Origin: Oligoflexia bacterium
GTDB taxonomy: Bacteria > Bdellovibrionota > Bacteriovoracia > Bacteriovoracales > Bacteriovoracaceae
NCBI GenBank assembly: GCA_015232355.1
Contig: JADFZW010000015.1
Location: forward strand, 62,001-126,000
Length of the DNA: 64,000 bases
Direction: 5' to 3'
Of this stretch, positions 1-7,428 are shown piece after piece (the stretch's first letter is position 1; the number at the start of each line of letters is the position of its first letter). The notes under the pieces are model-generated. The model did not search any database. It was not told where the DNA came from and saw only the letters and a program-made list of their open reading frames with translations. The position numbers were made by a program, and so were the translations under genes.

Positions 1-131
1 AAACTCTTATCGGAGAGTCAAAAGAAAGCATAAAACTATAATTAATCTTTTAATTAATCTTTAATTGAAATTGATCTTTAGTGTACTGATGAGATAGGAT
101 TTAAAATAAGGGAATGTAGGGGGAATTTAGA
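1..131. other. Window edge, intergenic leader
   Basis: No gene can be assigned. Two short frames end at about 33 and 39 and could be the last codons of an upstream plus-strand gene, but too little is visible to choose. The rest is AT-rich leader for the gene at 132, with a GGGGG-rich Shine-Dalgarno-like stretch at about 119-123. Confidence 0.3.
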
Positions 132-977
132 ATGAAAAGAGAGATTAAATTTAAAATAATATTTTCTTTAGTAGTTAGTTTTGTTATCTGGGTGAAATTA
201 GATGCAGGTTATGCTGAGGAGAAAACTCAAGTATTAAAAAAGGCAACAAAGTTGAATGAGGCTTCTAATAAAACGGAAAAGATAGTTGATGAAAATTCTT
301 TTATTAAGAAAACTCGTTATCAAGTGATGATTAGTACTGGTGTTGGATCAGAGAAGTTGATTCTTGACTCTGCTAATAGTGTTAATGATCATTATGGATA
401 TATTGGTTACGATCTTGTATTTCAATATCCATATGATGTTAAATGGTGGCCATATATTTCACTTAAGGGTAGCAAGATGTTTGCATCTAAAAAAGATGAG
501 AGCTCGCTGATGTTATTATTTAGTCTAGGGGTAAATAGAATTTTTGGTGACAAATGGATTATAGGTCCGGAGTTTGGTTTTAAGAGAGTAAGATTTATTG
601 TTCACAATAATAATAATGAGGAACGAATAATTAGAGAGAATAATTTTTATTTATCACTTAATTTGGAGAGATTTATTTTTCATAAAGGGCCATATTTTTC
701 TTTGTGGGGAATAGCTGAAATGGGAATACTTTTTCCTAATAATCTTGATTTTAATAATAAGGTGGGAAATTATTGGATGTTTGGATTTAAGATGAGATTT
801 AGTATGCAAAGTCATTTTGAACAAAGTAATGATGTTTCGGCCGTTGCTTTAGTATATGATGAAAAGGATAGAGATAATTATATAGTTTCAATTTTAATGG
901 AGAGAGAACGAGTTTATGATAATAACTTTGATGATTTGAGATATTCAATTGCGCTGAAATTAGGTAAGGAGTTTTAA
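132..977 (+). CDS. Exported, probable outer-membrane beta-barrel protein
   Basis: A 281-residue protein with an N-terminal signal peptide (Lys/Arg-rich start, hydrophobic core at about 8-23, likely cleavage near AGYA-EEK at about 26-29). The rest alternates aromatic and charged residues, with strand-like segments such as FSLWGIAEMGILF, and ends in a terminal aromatic (KLGKEF), which fits an outer-membrane barrel. No family is recognised. The ATG has a purine-rich GGGGG ribosome site about 8 nt upstream. The stop overlaps the next start (TAATG), so it is translationally coupled to the ABC transporter genes. The barrel assignment is inferred from composition only. Confidence 0.6.
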   Translation: MKREIKFKIIFSLVVSFVIWVKLDAGYAEEKTQVLKKATKLNEASNKTEKIVDENSFIKKTRYQVMISTGVGSEKLILDSANSVNDHYGYIGYDLVFQYPYDVKWWPYISLKGSKMFASKKDESSLMLLFSLGVNRIFGDKWIIGPEFGFKRVRFIVHNNNNEERIIRENNFYLSLNLERFIFHKGPYFSLWGIAEMGILFPNNLDFNNKVGNYWMFGFKMRFSMQSHFEQSNDVSAVALVYDEKDRDNYIVSILMERERVYDNNFDDLRYSIALKLGKEF

Positions 978-1711
978 TGTCATCACATCAGATGTCTCTT
1001 CAAACACAACAACAAATATCTTTGAAGGTTGAAGATTTAAAAAAATATTATCCTGGGGTTAATGCTTTAGATGGATTGTCCTTTGAAGTGAATGCTGGAA
1101 CCATTCATGGTTTGTTAGGAGCAAATGGAGCAGGAAAGACAACCACCATGAAGATCTTAACTGGTTTGCTTAAACAAACTTCTGGAACCTATGAAGTAAG
1201 AGGACAAATTGGATATTTGGCCGAAAATCCTCCGCTCTATCAAGAGATGATTGTTAAAGATTATTTAAAATTTGTAGCACAGATTTTTGGAGTGGATCGA
1301 GATAGAATAAAAAAAAATGTAGAGGAGATAATTGCAAAAATAAAAATTGAAAGTATTAGTGGGCGTTTAATAGGTAATTTATCAAAAGGTCAAAAGCAAA
1401 AGGTTGGAATGGCGATGGCGTTAGTTCATAAACCAAATATTTTAATTTTTGATGAACCAACGGTAGGACTTGATCCAACTTCTGTAATTGATATTCGAGA
1501 GATGTTTTTAAATTTAAAGGGTGATCATACTATTTTATTATCCACTCATTTACTTCATGAGGTAGAAAATATTTGCTCCCACATAACTGTTATTAATAAT
1601 GGTCGTGCGCTAATAAGTGGGGCCATCGATGAGATTCATCAAAAAGAAAAAACTTCTACATTAGAAGATATTTTTTTAAAAATGGTGAAGGAGAATGAGA
1701 ATGCGAATTAA
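977..1711 (+). CDS. ABC transporter ATP-binding protein (GldA/ABC-2 type)
   Basis: A 244-residue nucleotide-binding subunit. Walker A is GANGAGKT (48-55), the signature is LSKGQ (135-139), Walker B is LIFDEP (156-161) and the H-loop is STH (189-191). The Q-loop region reads GYLAENPPLY, as is common in the GldA/CcmA-like ABC-2 exporters where E replaces Q. It should energise the permease encoded immediately downstream; together with the GldG-like protein they form the transporter class first named for gliding motility, which is also widespread in non-gliding bacteria. The substrate is unknown. It overlaps the upstream gene by 1 nt and the permease gene by about 11 nt. Confidence 0.95.
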   Translation: MSSHQMSLQTQQQISLKVEDLKKYYPGVNALDGLSFEVNAGTIHGLLGANGAGKTTTMKILTGLLKQTSGTYEVRGQIGYLAENPPLYQEMIVKDYLKFVAQIFGVDRDRIKKNVEEIIAKIKIESISGRLIGNLSKGQKQKVGMAMALVHKPNILIFDEPTVGLDPTSVIDIREMFLNLKGDHTILLSTHLLHEVENICSHITVINNGRALISGAIDEIHQKEKTSTLEDIFLKMVKENENAN

Positions 1712-2465
1712 TTTTGCTAGGTTTGCGAGGATTGCTAGAATATATTGCTTATATAAAAAAGAGATTAATGCATACTTTTTTTCACCAACTGCTTATCTAT
1801 TATCAGCTTTTTTTATTTTTTTGATGGGTTGGATTTTCTTTCACTCACTACTTATTTCAAAAGAAAATTATAGTGTATCATTAACTAGTGCTATAATCAG
1901 ACCTATTTTTGGAAATATGAATTTTCTTTTTTTAATAGTTATTCCACTTATAACTATGCGACTCTTTACGGAGGAGAAGCGTGATCATACCATTGATCTG
2001 TTATTGGCATCGAAGTTAACTCATTTGGATATCATACTCGGAAAATTTTTAGGTGGATTTACAGTTATATTTTTTATGATGTTGCTTACGATGATTTTTC
2101 CATTAATATTAGCAATAGCAGGGTATACTGATTGGCCAGTAATAATTACAACCTATATTGGAAGTATATTAAATGCTATGTGCTTTTTATCGATTGGAAT
2201 TTTTATCTCTAGTATTACAGAAAATCAAATTGTTTGTGCTTTAATTACTTTTTGTATCTTAATTTTTTTACTTATTATTTCCCAATCAGCAAATGTTATG
2301 ACTAATTTTATGTTATCCCAGATAATCTCCTACTTTGGAGTATCCTCGCATCTGGCAACCTTTACTAATGGAACAATAGATCTTTCAGCATTTATTTATT
2401 ATGGCACTTTTGTTGGATTTTTTCTCTTTTTAACTCATAAAGTGCTTGATTCAAGAAGTTGGTAA
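1701..2465 (+). CDS. ABC-2 type permease (GldF-like)
   Basis: An inner-membrane permease of about 254 residues with roughly six hydrophobic segments (around 30-50, 65-90, 110-135, 145-170, 180-200 and 230-250). It carries the conserved RLFTEEKRDHTIDLL stretch after the second segment, typical of ABC-2 permeases of the GldF/NosY group. An ATG at 1695 is also in frame, but the AAGGAG at 1688-1693 lies only 1 nt from it and 7 nt from the ATG at 1701, so 1701 is preferred. It overlaps the ATPase gene and is followed after 21 nt by the GldG-like gene. The pair should form one transporter. Confidence 0.92.
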   Translation: MRINFARFARIARIYCLYKKEINAYFFSPTAYLLSAFFIFLMGWIFFHSLLISKENYSVSLTSAIIRPIFGNMNFLFLIVIPLITMRLFTEEKRDHTIDLLLASKLTHLDIILGKFLGGFTVIFFMMLLTMIFPLILAIAGYTDWPVIITTYIGSILNAMCFLSIGIFISSITENQIVCALITFCILIFLLIISQSANVMTNFMLSQIISYFGVSSHLATFTNGTIDLSAFIYYGTFVGFFLFLTHKVLDSRSW

Positions 2466-2486
2466 ACATAGCAATGGATAATTAAT

Positions 2487-4034
2487 ATGAAAGCAGCAAT
2501 AAAGTATATCTTATATTTTGTTAATATTTTACTCTATATTACTAGTTGTGTTTGTTGGATTGTTATTCCGGAATTTTTTGTCTTTAATATTTCCCTCTCA
2601 GCAACTGCTATAGGAATGACTTTGCTTCTGATGCTTCAACATAGAGAAAGATTATTGGTATATACTAATAGTACTCAATTTAAAAATTTTACTTCCACTG
2701 TTATTACCGCCATATTACTTTTTTTTATTTTAGGTCTTATTAATTATCTTGGTTTTAAACACAATAAGCAATGGGATTTAACCAAAGAGAAACTTAACTC
2801 ACTATCTTCACAATCACGAGAGATAGTTTCACAAATCAAAGGGCCACTATCTATAAAAGCATTTGTAAGAAGAGTTGATAAAGATAATGTGTTGCCATTA
2901 TTAGAACTCTATCGTCTATATAAAGGAGATATTTCCATTGATTTGATTGATCCTGATATTAAACCAGCAATAGTAAGTGAATATAATGTAAAACAATATG
3001 GAACTATTGTGGTGGAATACAATAAAAGTCGTGCTCAGGCATTGGAGGTTTCAGAGGCGGCGATTACTAAAGCGCTATTAAAAGTGATAAAAAATCATAA
3101 TCCACTAGTTTATTTTATTAAAGGTCATCAGCAAGCAAACCTGGAAAATGAGAGACCCGAAGGATTTTCTTATTTAAAAACCATGATGATTGAAAATCAA
3201 TATGATTTGATAGAGCTTAATTTAACCACAATTCCAATAATTCCCTCTAATGCAAGTGCCATTATAATCTGGGGACCAAAACTTGCTCTTTATAAGGATG
3301 AGATAAATAAGATTGATGAGTATTTAAATAATGGAGGACATCTGCTTTTGGCAATAGATCCAATCTTTGCTAAATATCCACACTCTGATTTTACTCAAAT
3401 ATTTACTAGTAGAGGAATTAATTTTAACAATTTTTTAGTAATAGATACTTCTAGCTATGTGGATAGCTCTAAGTTTACGGTGCCTTTAATTGTAAAATAT
3501 AATAATCAACATCCAATTACTAAAGGATTTGATGCCCAAACATTTTTTCCTTTAGCAGTAGGAATGACTATAAATAGTGATCAAAAAGTAAAAGATAAAT
3601 ATGATGTTTCGCCATTAATATTGACTTCAGATTTTCCTAATAGTTGGGCCGAAAGTAGTATGGATGAAATAATGAAAATGAAGTTTAAATTTGATGAGGG
3701 AAAAGATATTCCCGGACCAATTCCTCTAGCGATAGCAGTAGAAGGTGTATCTGAACAAAATAAAAAGCTGAAGATAGTGAGTTTTGCAAACTCCACTTTT
3801 GTAAGCAATGTTTATATTAATTACAAAGCAAATTTTAATTTATTTTTAAATAGTTTAGCTTATGTTTGCGATGAAGAGTTTTCAATTTCTCAAGATCGAC
3901 CACTTACCAAAGAGAGTCCAACATTTTTGAGTTCTCAAGAGCTAGGGATAATTTTTTACTTTTCATTAGTAGTAGCACCACTTTCACTAATTGTTACTGC
4001 CATCTATCTCTATAGGAGACGAAGCAAATTATGA
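2487..4034 (+). CDS. GldG-like ABC transporter auxiliary protein
   Basis: A 515-residue membrane-anchored protein. It has two hydrophobic segments near residues 8-50 and a third at about 70-90, then a large extracytoplasmic part, and a C-terminal membrane helix (about 485-505) followed by RRRSK. The stretches WDLTKEKLNSLS, VEYNKSRAQALEVSE and YFIKGHQQANLE match the GldG/ABC_transp_aux family (substrate-binding-like auxiliary subunit). The neighbours (ABC ATPase, permease, DUF4340 protein) are those usual for this family. The last codons overlap the next gene (ATGA). Confidence 0.88.
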   Translation: MKAAIKYILYFVNILLYITSCVCWIVIPEFFVFNISLSATAIGMTLLLMLQHRERLLVYTNSTQFKNFTSTVITAILLFFILGLINYLGFKHNKQWDLTKEKLNSLSSQSREIVSQIKGPLSIKAFVRRVDKDNVLPLLELYRLYKGDISIDLIDPDIKPAIVSEYNVKQYGTIVVEYNKSRAQALEVSEAAITKALLKVIKNHNPLVYFIKGHQQANLENERPEGFSYLKTMMIENQYDLIELNLTTIPIIPSNASAIIIWGPKLALYKDEINKIDEYLNNGGHLLLAIDPIFAKYPHSDFTQIFTSRGINFNNFLVIDTSSYVDSSKFTVPLIVKYNNQHPITKGFDAQTFFPLAVGMTINSDQKVKDKYDVSPLILTSDFPNSWAESSMDEIMKMKFKFDEGKDIPGPIPLAIAVEGVSEQNKKLKIVSFANSTFVSNVYINYKANFNLFLNSLAYVCDEEFSISQDRPLTKESPTFLSSQELGIIFYFSLVVAPLSLIVTAIYLYRRRSKL

Positions 4035-5686
4035 AAGTTAATTTGATGTTATTTGCTTTGTTATCTATTATATTACTCTTGATTTATTATTTTGAAGAAA
4101 AGAGAGGAGTGGAGAAATTAAGAGAAGAGAGAATAAAATTTGCTTTTTTGGATCCTAGAATTACTTTGCAAAATATTGATGCAATTTCCATGAAGAATTT
4201 TTTTTTAAAAAGTGGTTCTTGTGAAAAGGGAATAGAAACAAAAAAGGGCCCACTAACAATTAATGACAAGTGTTTTTTTATTAAAGAGGGTGGAGGATAT
4301 GCCGCCGATTCAGCTCATATTCAAAATATGTTAGAGACACTTTCGAAATTAAAAATTGAAAGATATTTAAGTGAGGAGGAGATTAAAGGATTAAAGAGGA
4401 CCGATATTTTTACTGATGAAGCAATAATTTTTTATTTTGATTATTTAGGATTACGTACTACCTATACATTGGGTAAGCGCTTATCTTTTGATGAGACATT
4501 TTATGTCGAGATCAAAAAATCTGCAGCTGCGGCCACTGCCGCAGCTGCATCTGTAGTTTGGGCGATAGTAAAAGATGAAGCTCCCAAAAGTGGACTTTAT
4601 ACTAATGAAGAAGATATAAAACAAGAATCTTATCAAAACATAAAAACTATTCTCTTAAAGAGAGCAAGCGATTTTTTTGATAAGAAGATATTTTCTAAAC
4701 ATTATCTCCATGATCAAATCGCAGATTTTAATATTCAAAATATGGAAATCAGCAATAAGATTAATCGCACATTTTATATAAAGTGGAATGCAAGTAATGA
4801 AGTGGTTACATCTCCAGAGATAATAAAGGGACTTAAATATAAAACGGATGAGTTGTTAGAAATAAAAAAGCGATTATTAGATTTGGCCGGAGAAGATATT
4901 TATTTTAAAGATATCGATGTAGGAGTAGATGTAGGTGGTGATCTAGTATCAACTATTAAGTTAGATCTTCTAAAGGGGAATAAGTTTAGAAGAGTTGAGA
5001 TGAAGTTATATAAAGAAATGAAAATAAAAAGTGTAAAAGCAGTTTCGAGAAAGGGTTATTTTTTACAAACTAATATTAGTAATAATATCTTTGAATTATC
5101 AGAGAGTGATGCCAAGATCTTTTTTTTAAATGTTCAAGATTTTTGGGATAAGAGAGTTATAAATTTTGTACAATTAAATGGCGGTCTATATTCAAACACT
5201 ATAAGTGAAAATAAAGTTCAAATGATTGATTTTGAAATTAAATTTGATAGTGGGGAAATAATAGCACTCTATCATTTGCCTAATAATCTTAATAATCTTA
5301 ATAATCTTAATAATCCGAATAATCAAAATAATAACCCTAAATTTAATTTTAAAAAATTAATTAAGGGTAAACAAAATATTAGATATGTACCAAAACAAAA
5401 AGCATGGGAATGGCTATGGAATTTTCTTTCTGGTAATGGAGAATATAAAGAGGCGCAAAGAGTATCGCTTTTGAGTGATACATTTAAACAGATAGCCAAT
5501 GATAGTCCAGGAATAGAGCTTAAAATTAATCAATTAATACTACGGATTAATATTGTTGCAGATGAAATTATTGTAAGTAATTTGACGGAAGGGTATCGTT
5601 TACATTACCTTATGCCTAAAAGATTTAATTTTAATTTAAATTTTAATTTGGCCACATTTTTTTATTTATTGACGGAGAAAAATTAA
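4031..5686 (+). CDS. DUF4340 domain-containing membrane-anchored protein
   Basis: A 551-residue protein with one N-terminal membrane helix (about 3-19) and a large extracytoplasmic region. DUF4340 proteins regularly follow GldG-like genes, and the SAHIQNMLETLSKLKIER stretch is typical of them. Its 4-nt overlap with the GldG gene indicates coupled translation. Two oddities break the otherwise ordinary sequence: an alanine-rich insert at about 165-177 encoded by a GC-rich palindrome (4522-4549), and an Asn-Leu-rich run near 415-435 encoded by a 9-nt tandem repeat (about 5281-5330). The function within the transporter is unknown. Confidence 0.8.
   Translation: MKVNLMLFALLSIILLLIYYFEEKRGVEKLREERIKFAFLDPRITLQNIDAISMKNFFLKSGSCEKGIETKKGPLTINDKCFFIKEGGGYAADSAHIQNMLETLSKLKIERYLSEEEIKGLKRTDIFTDEAIIFYFDYLGLRTTYTLGKRLSFDETFYVEIKKSAAAATAAAASVVWAIVKDEAPKSGLYTNEEDIKQESYQNIKTILLKRASDFFDKKIFSKHYLHDQIADFNIQNMEISNKINRTFYIKWNASNEVVTSPEIIKGLKYKTDELLEIKKRLLDLAGEDIYFKDIDVGVDVGGDLVSTIKLDLLKGNKFRRVEMKLYKEMKIKSVKAVSRKGYFLQTNISNNIFELSESDAKIFFLNVQDFWDKRVINFVQLNGGLYSNTISENKVQMIDFEIKFDSGEIIALYHLPNNLNNLNNLNNPNNQNNNPKFNFKKLIKGKQNIRYVPKQKAWEWLWNFLSGNGEYKEAQRVSLLSDTFKQIANDSPGIELKINQLILRINIVADEIIVSNLTEGYRLHYLMPKRFNFNLNFNLATFFYLLTEKN
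4522..4549. repeat. GC-rich perfect inverted repeat inside a coding sequence
   Basis: A 12-bp perfect stem (TGCAGCTGCGGC pairing with GCCGCAGCTGCA) with a 4-nt CACT loop. It is strikingly GC-rich within an AT-rich gene and encodes the alanine-rich insert of the DUF4340 protein in frame. It has the look of an inserted palindromic element. Confidence 0.8.
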
Positions 5687-5689
5687 AAT

Positions 5690-6376
5690 ATGAGAGGATA
5701 TATAAAGAGCTATTTATTATTTGCGGCCCACCCTTTTAAATATCAAAGTTATTTAAGAAAAATACGTTTAGGAGATTTACCAAGACGTGAAGAAAAACTA
5801 GATGGTGAATGTGAATGTGAATACGAAAATGTTCCAACACTACATCTTGGGCCTGCAATTGCAATTGCTTGGATATTTGTAATCTTAAAGTCGCTTTTAA
5901 TTATTATTTTCTTAAATATCTCCTATGAAGGTTTTGTAAGAGAGTTAGGATCATTTGAAGAACTAATACTTATTTTTAAGGGTGGAGCTAGTGAAAAAGA
6001 GATAATGCCTATCGTGGCCTTTTCAATTGTCTTTTTTCGAGCAGTATATGCAATTTTTTTCCCGGTGATTGCATTTATTCATGCTTTAATAATGGAAGCA
6101 ATAATCTCTTTTATGGTTAGATTGAGTGGCATTCATGAAAATGTTAGATCTAGAGATGATGTGATCGCTAATTTGTTTTGTTCCTATCTTTTTTGTCCGA
6201 TTCCAGTAATAGGAAATTTAGCGCAGAAGATAGCATTTTTTGTTTACTTGTATGCTGGATTAAAAAACAATTATAAATTCTCACTGGCCTATATGTTTGT
6301 AGTTATCTGCATTCCATTCTTTCTATTACTTGCTTTTTTTACATTAGCAGTGATTTTCTTTAAGTTAATAATGTAA
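5690..6376 (+). CDS. Multi-pass inner-membrane protein, possibly Yip1-like
   Basis: A 228-residue protein with an HPF...YL N-terminus and about four or five hydrophobic segments (around 52-78, 105-135, 160-180 and 195-225). The opening HPFKYQSYLRKI and the run of helices recall the loosely conserved Yip1 domain family, but the match is weak. It starts 3 nt after the DUF4340 stop, so it is part of the same operon. A small acidic repeat (GECECEYE) sits before the first helix. Function unknown. Confidence 0.6.
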   Translation: MRGYIKSYLLFAAHPFKYQSYLRKIRLGDLPRREEKLDGECECEYENVPTLHLGPAIAIAWIFVILKSLLIIIFLNISYEGFVRELGSFEELILIFKGGASEKEIMPIVAFSIVFFRAVYAIFFPVIAFIHALIMEAIISFMVRLSGIHENVRSRDDVIANLFCSYLFCPIPVIGNLAQKIAFFVYLYAGLKNNYKFSLAYMFVVICIPFFLLLAFFTLAVIFFKLIM

Positions 6377-6384
6377 CTTGCAAT

Positions 6385-7257
6385 ATGAAATATTACAATA
6401 ACTATGAATTAACATATAGAAAGTTATATGCGGAAAAAAAACAAGATCAAAAGCATGATTTAAAGCAAGATCAGCAAAATTCCTATGAATTTATTGAAAA
6501 AATTTTTTCCATGCCGATGTTTCGTCATCTTAATAATATTCATAATAATGATAATATTCCCTATGATGTTTTAATAATAGGTATTGGTATTGGTGATTTA
6601 GGATTTTGGATGGCGGCCAAAGGTTTTAATGTTTGGGGTATTGATGTATCTGCAACCGCCATTGATATTGCTAATCAACGTTCACTTGCTTACGATTACG
6701 ATTTCAGGCAACGATTAAGTTTTTTAAATATGGATGTCACCTCATTTTCAATTGATAGTAATCGTAAATGTAATCGTAAATTTGATCTAATAATTGATAA
6801 TCATTGTTTACATTGTTTAGTAGATGACGAAGACAGGAGATCGTACTATCAACAAGTGAGAAATCACTTAAAAGAAGAAGCAGCTTTAGTGATAGAAACC
6901 ATGGTTTATGAAGATAATTTCATTGTAAATAAATCAACTAAATCAACTAAATCAACTAAATCAACTAATTCAGCTGAATCAGCTGATGAAAATTATATTC
7001 TTGATGATAATCGTACACTATGGCAAAAAACAAACATAAAAGAATATTCAAATATAGTTAAACATAATGGTCACGATTATATTCCAGTAAGAAAAATTTT
7101 AGATGTCTATCAAATTGAACAAGAATTCTTAAAGTGTAATTATAAAATTAAATACTTTGTCTTTCGAAGTGATCTAAGAATTAAATTAGATGAATATCAA
7201 GCTGATAATCTAACTTGCAATAATTTACCTCCAGTATTAAGAGCAGTACTTTATTGA
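6385..7257 (+). CDS. Class I SAM-dependent methyltransferase
   Basis: A 290-residue protein. The glycine-rich motif I region (VLIIGIGIGDLGFWMA, about 63-80), the acidic end of strand 2 (GIDVS) and the FDLIIDNHCLHCL motif IV fit the Rossmann methyltransferase fold. The usual DxGxG is changed to IGIGIG. The substrate is unknown. A 9-nt tandem repeat at about 6931-6969 inserts Lys-Ser-Thr repeats between the core and the C-terminal part. It follows the ABC-linked membrane gene by 8 nt and ends the first operon. Confidence 0.75.
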   Translation: MKYYNNYELTYRKLYAEKKQDQKHDLKQDQQNSYEFIEKIFSMPMFRHLNNIHNNDNIPYDVLIIGIGIGDLGFWMAAKGFNVWGIDVSATAIDIANQRSLAYDYDFRQRLSFLNMDVTSFSIDSNRKCNRKFDLIIDNHCLHCLVDDEDRRSYYQQVRNHLKEEAALVIETMVYEDNFIVNKSTKSTKSTKSTNSAESADENYILDDNRTLWQKTNIKEYSNIVKHNGHDYIPVRKILDVYQIEQEFLKCNYKIKYFVFRSDLRIKLDEYQADNLTCNNLPPVLRAVLY

Positions 7258-7371
7258 TCAACTTAACTGATCAACGAATAAAAATTTTCAAAAAACTATT
7301 AATTTTTCTCCGTTACTGTCGACTAGTGTAAGTGGTTATTCATATAAAAAAATTTTTTAAGAAAATAGCGT

Positions 7372-7398
7372 ACATGTAACAAGTAATACGTAACATGT
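7372..7398. promoter_or_regulatory. Candidate operator: two ACATGT sites 21 bp apart
   Basis: The palindromic hexamer ACATGT occurs at 7372-7377 and 7393-7398, exactly two helical turns apart, and GTAAC also recurs between them. The pair lies 31-57 bp upstream of the receptor start at 7429. The remainder of 7258-7428 shows a short TTGATCA/TGATCAA inverted repeat (7254-7274) and no gene. Confidence 0.35.
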
Positions 7399-7428
7399 AG
7401 CAGGAACACAGTAAGGAGATTTACTACT

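Noticed and set aside
7254..7274. TTGATCA/TGATCAA inverted repeat as a terminator
   Set aside because: The stem is only 7 bp, AT-rich and lacks a T-run.
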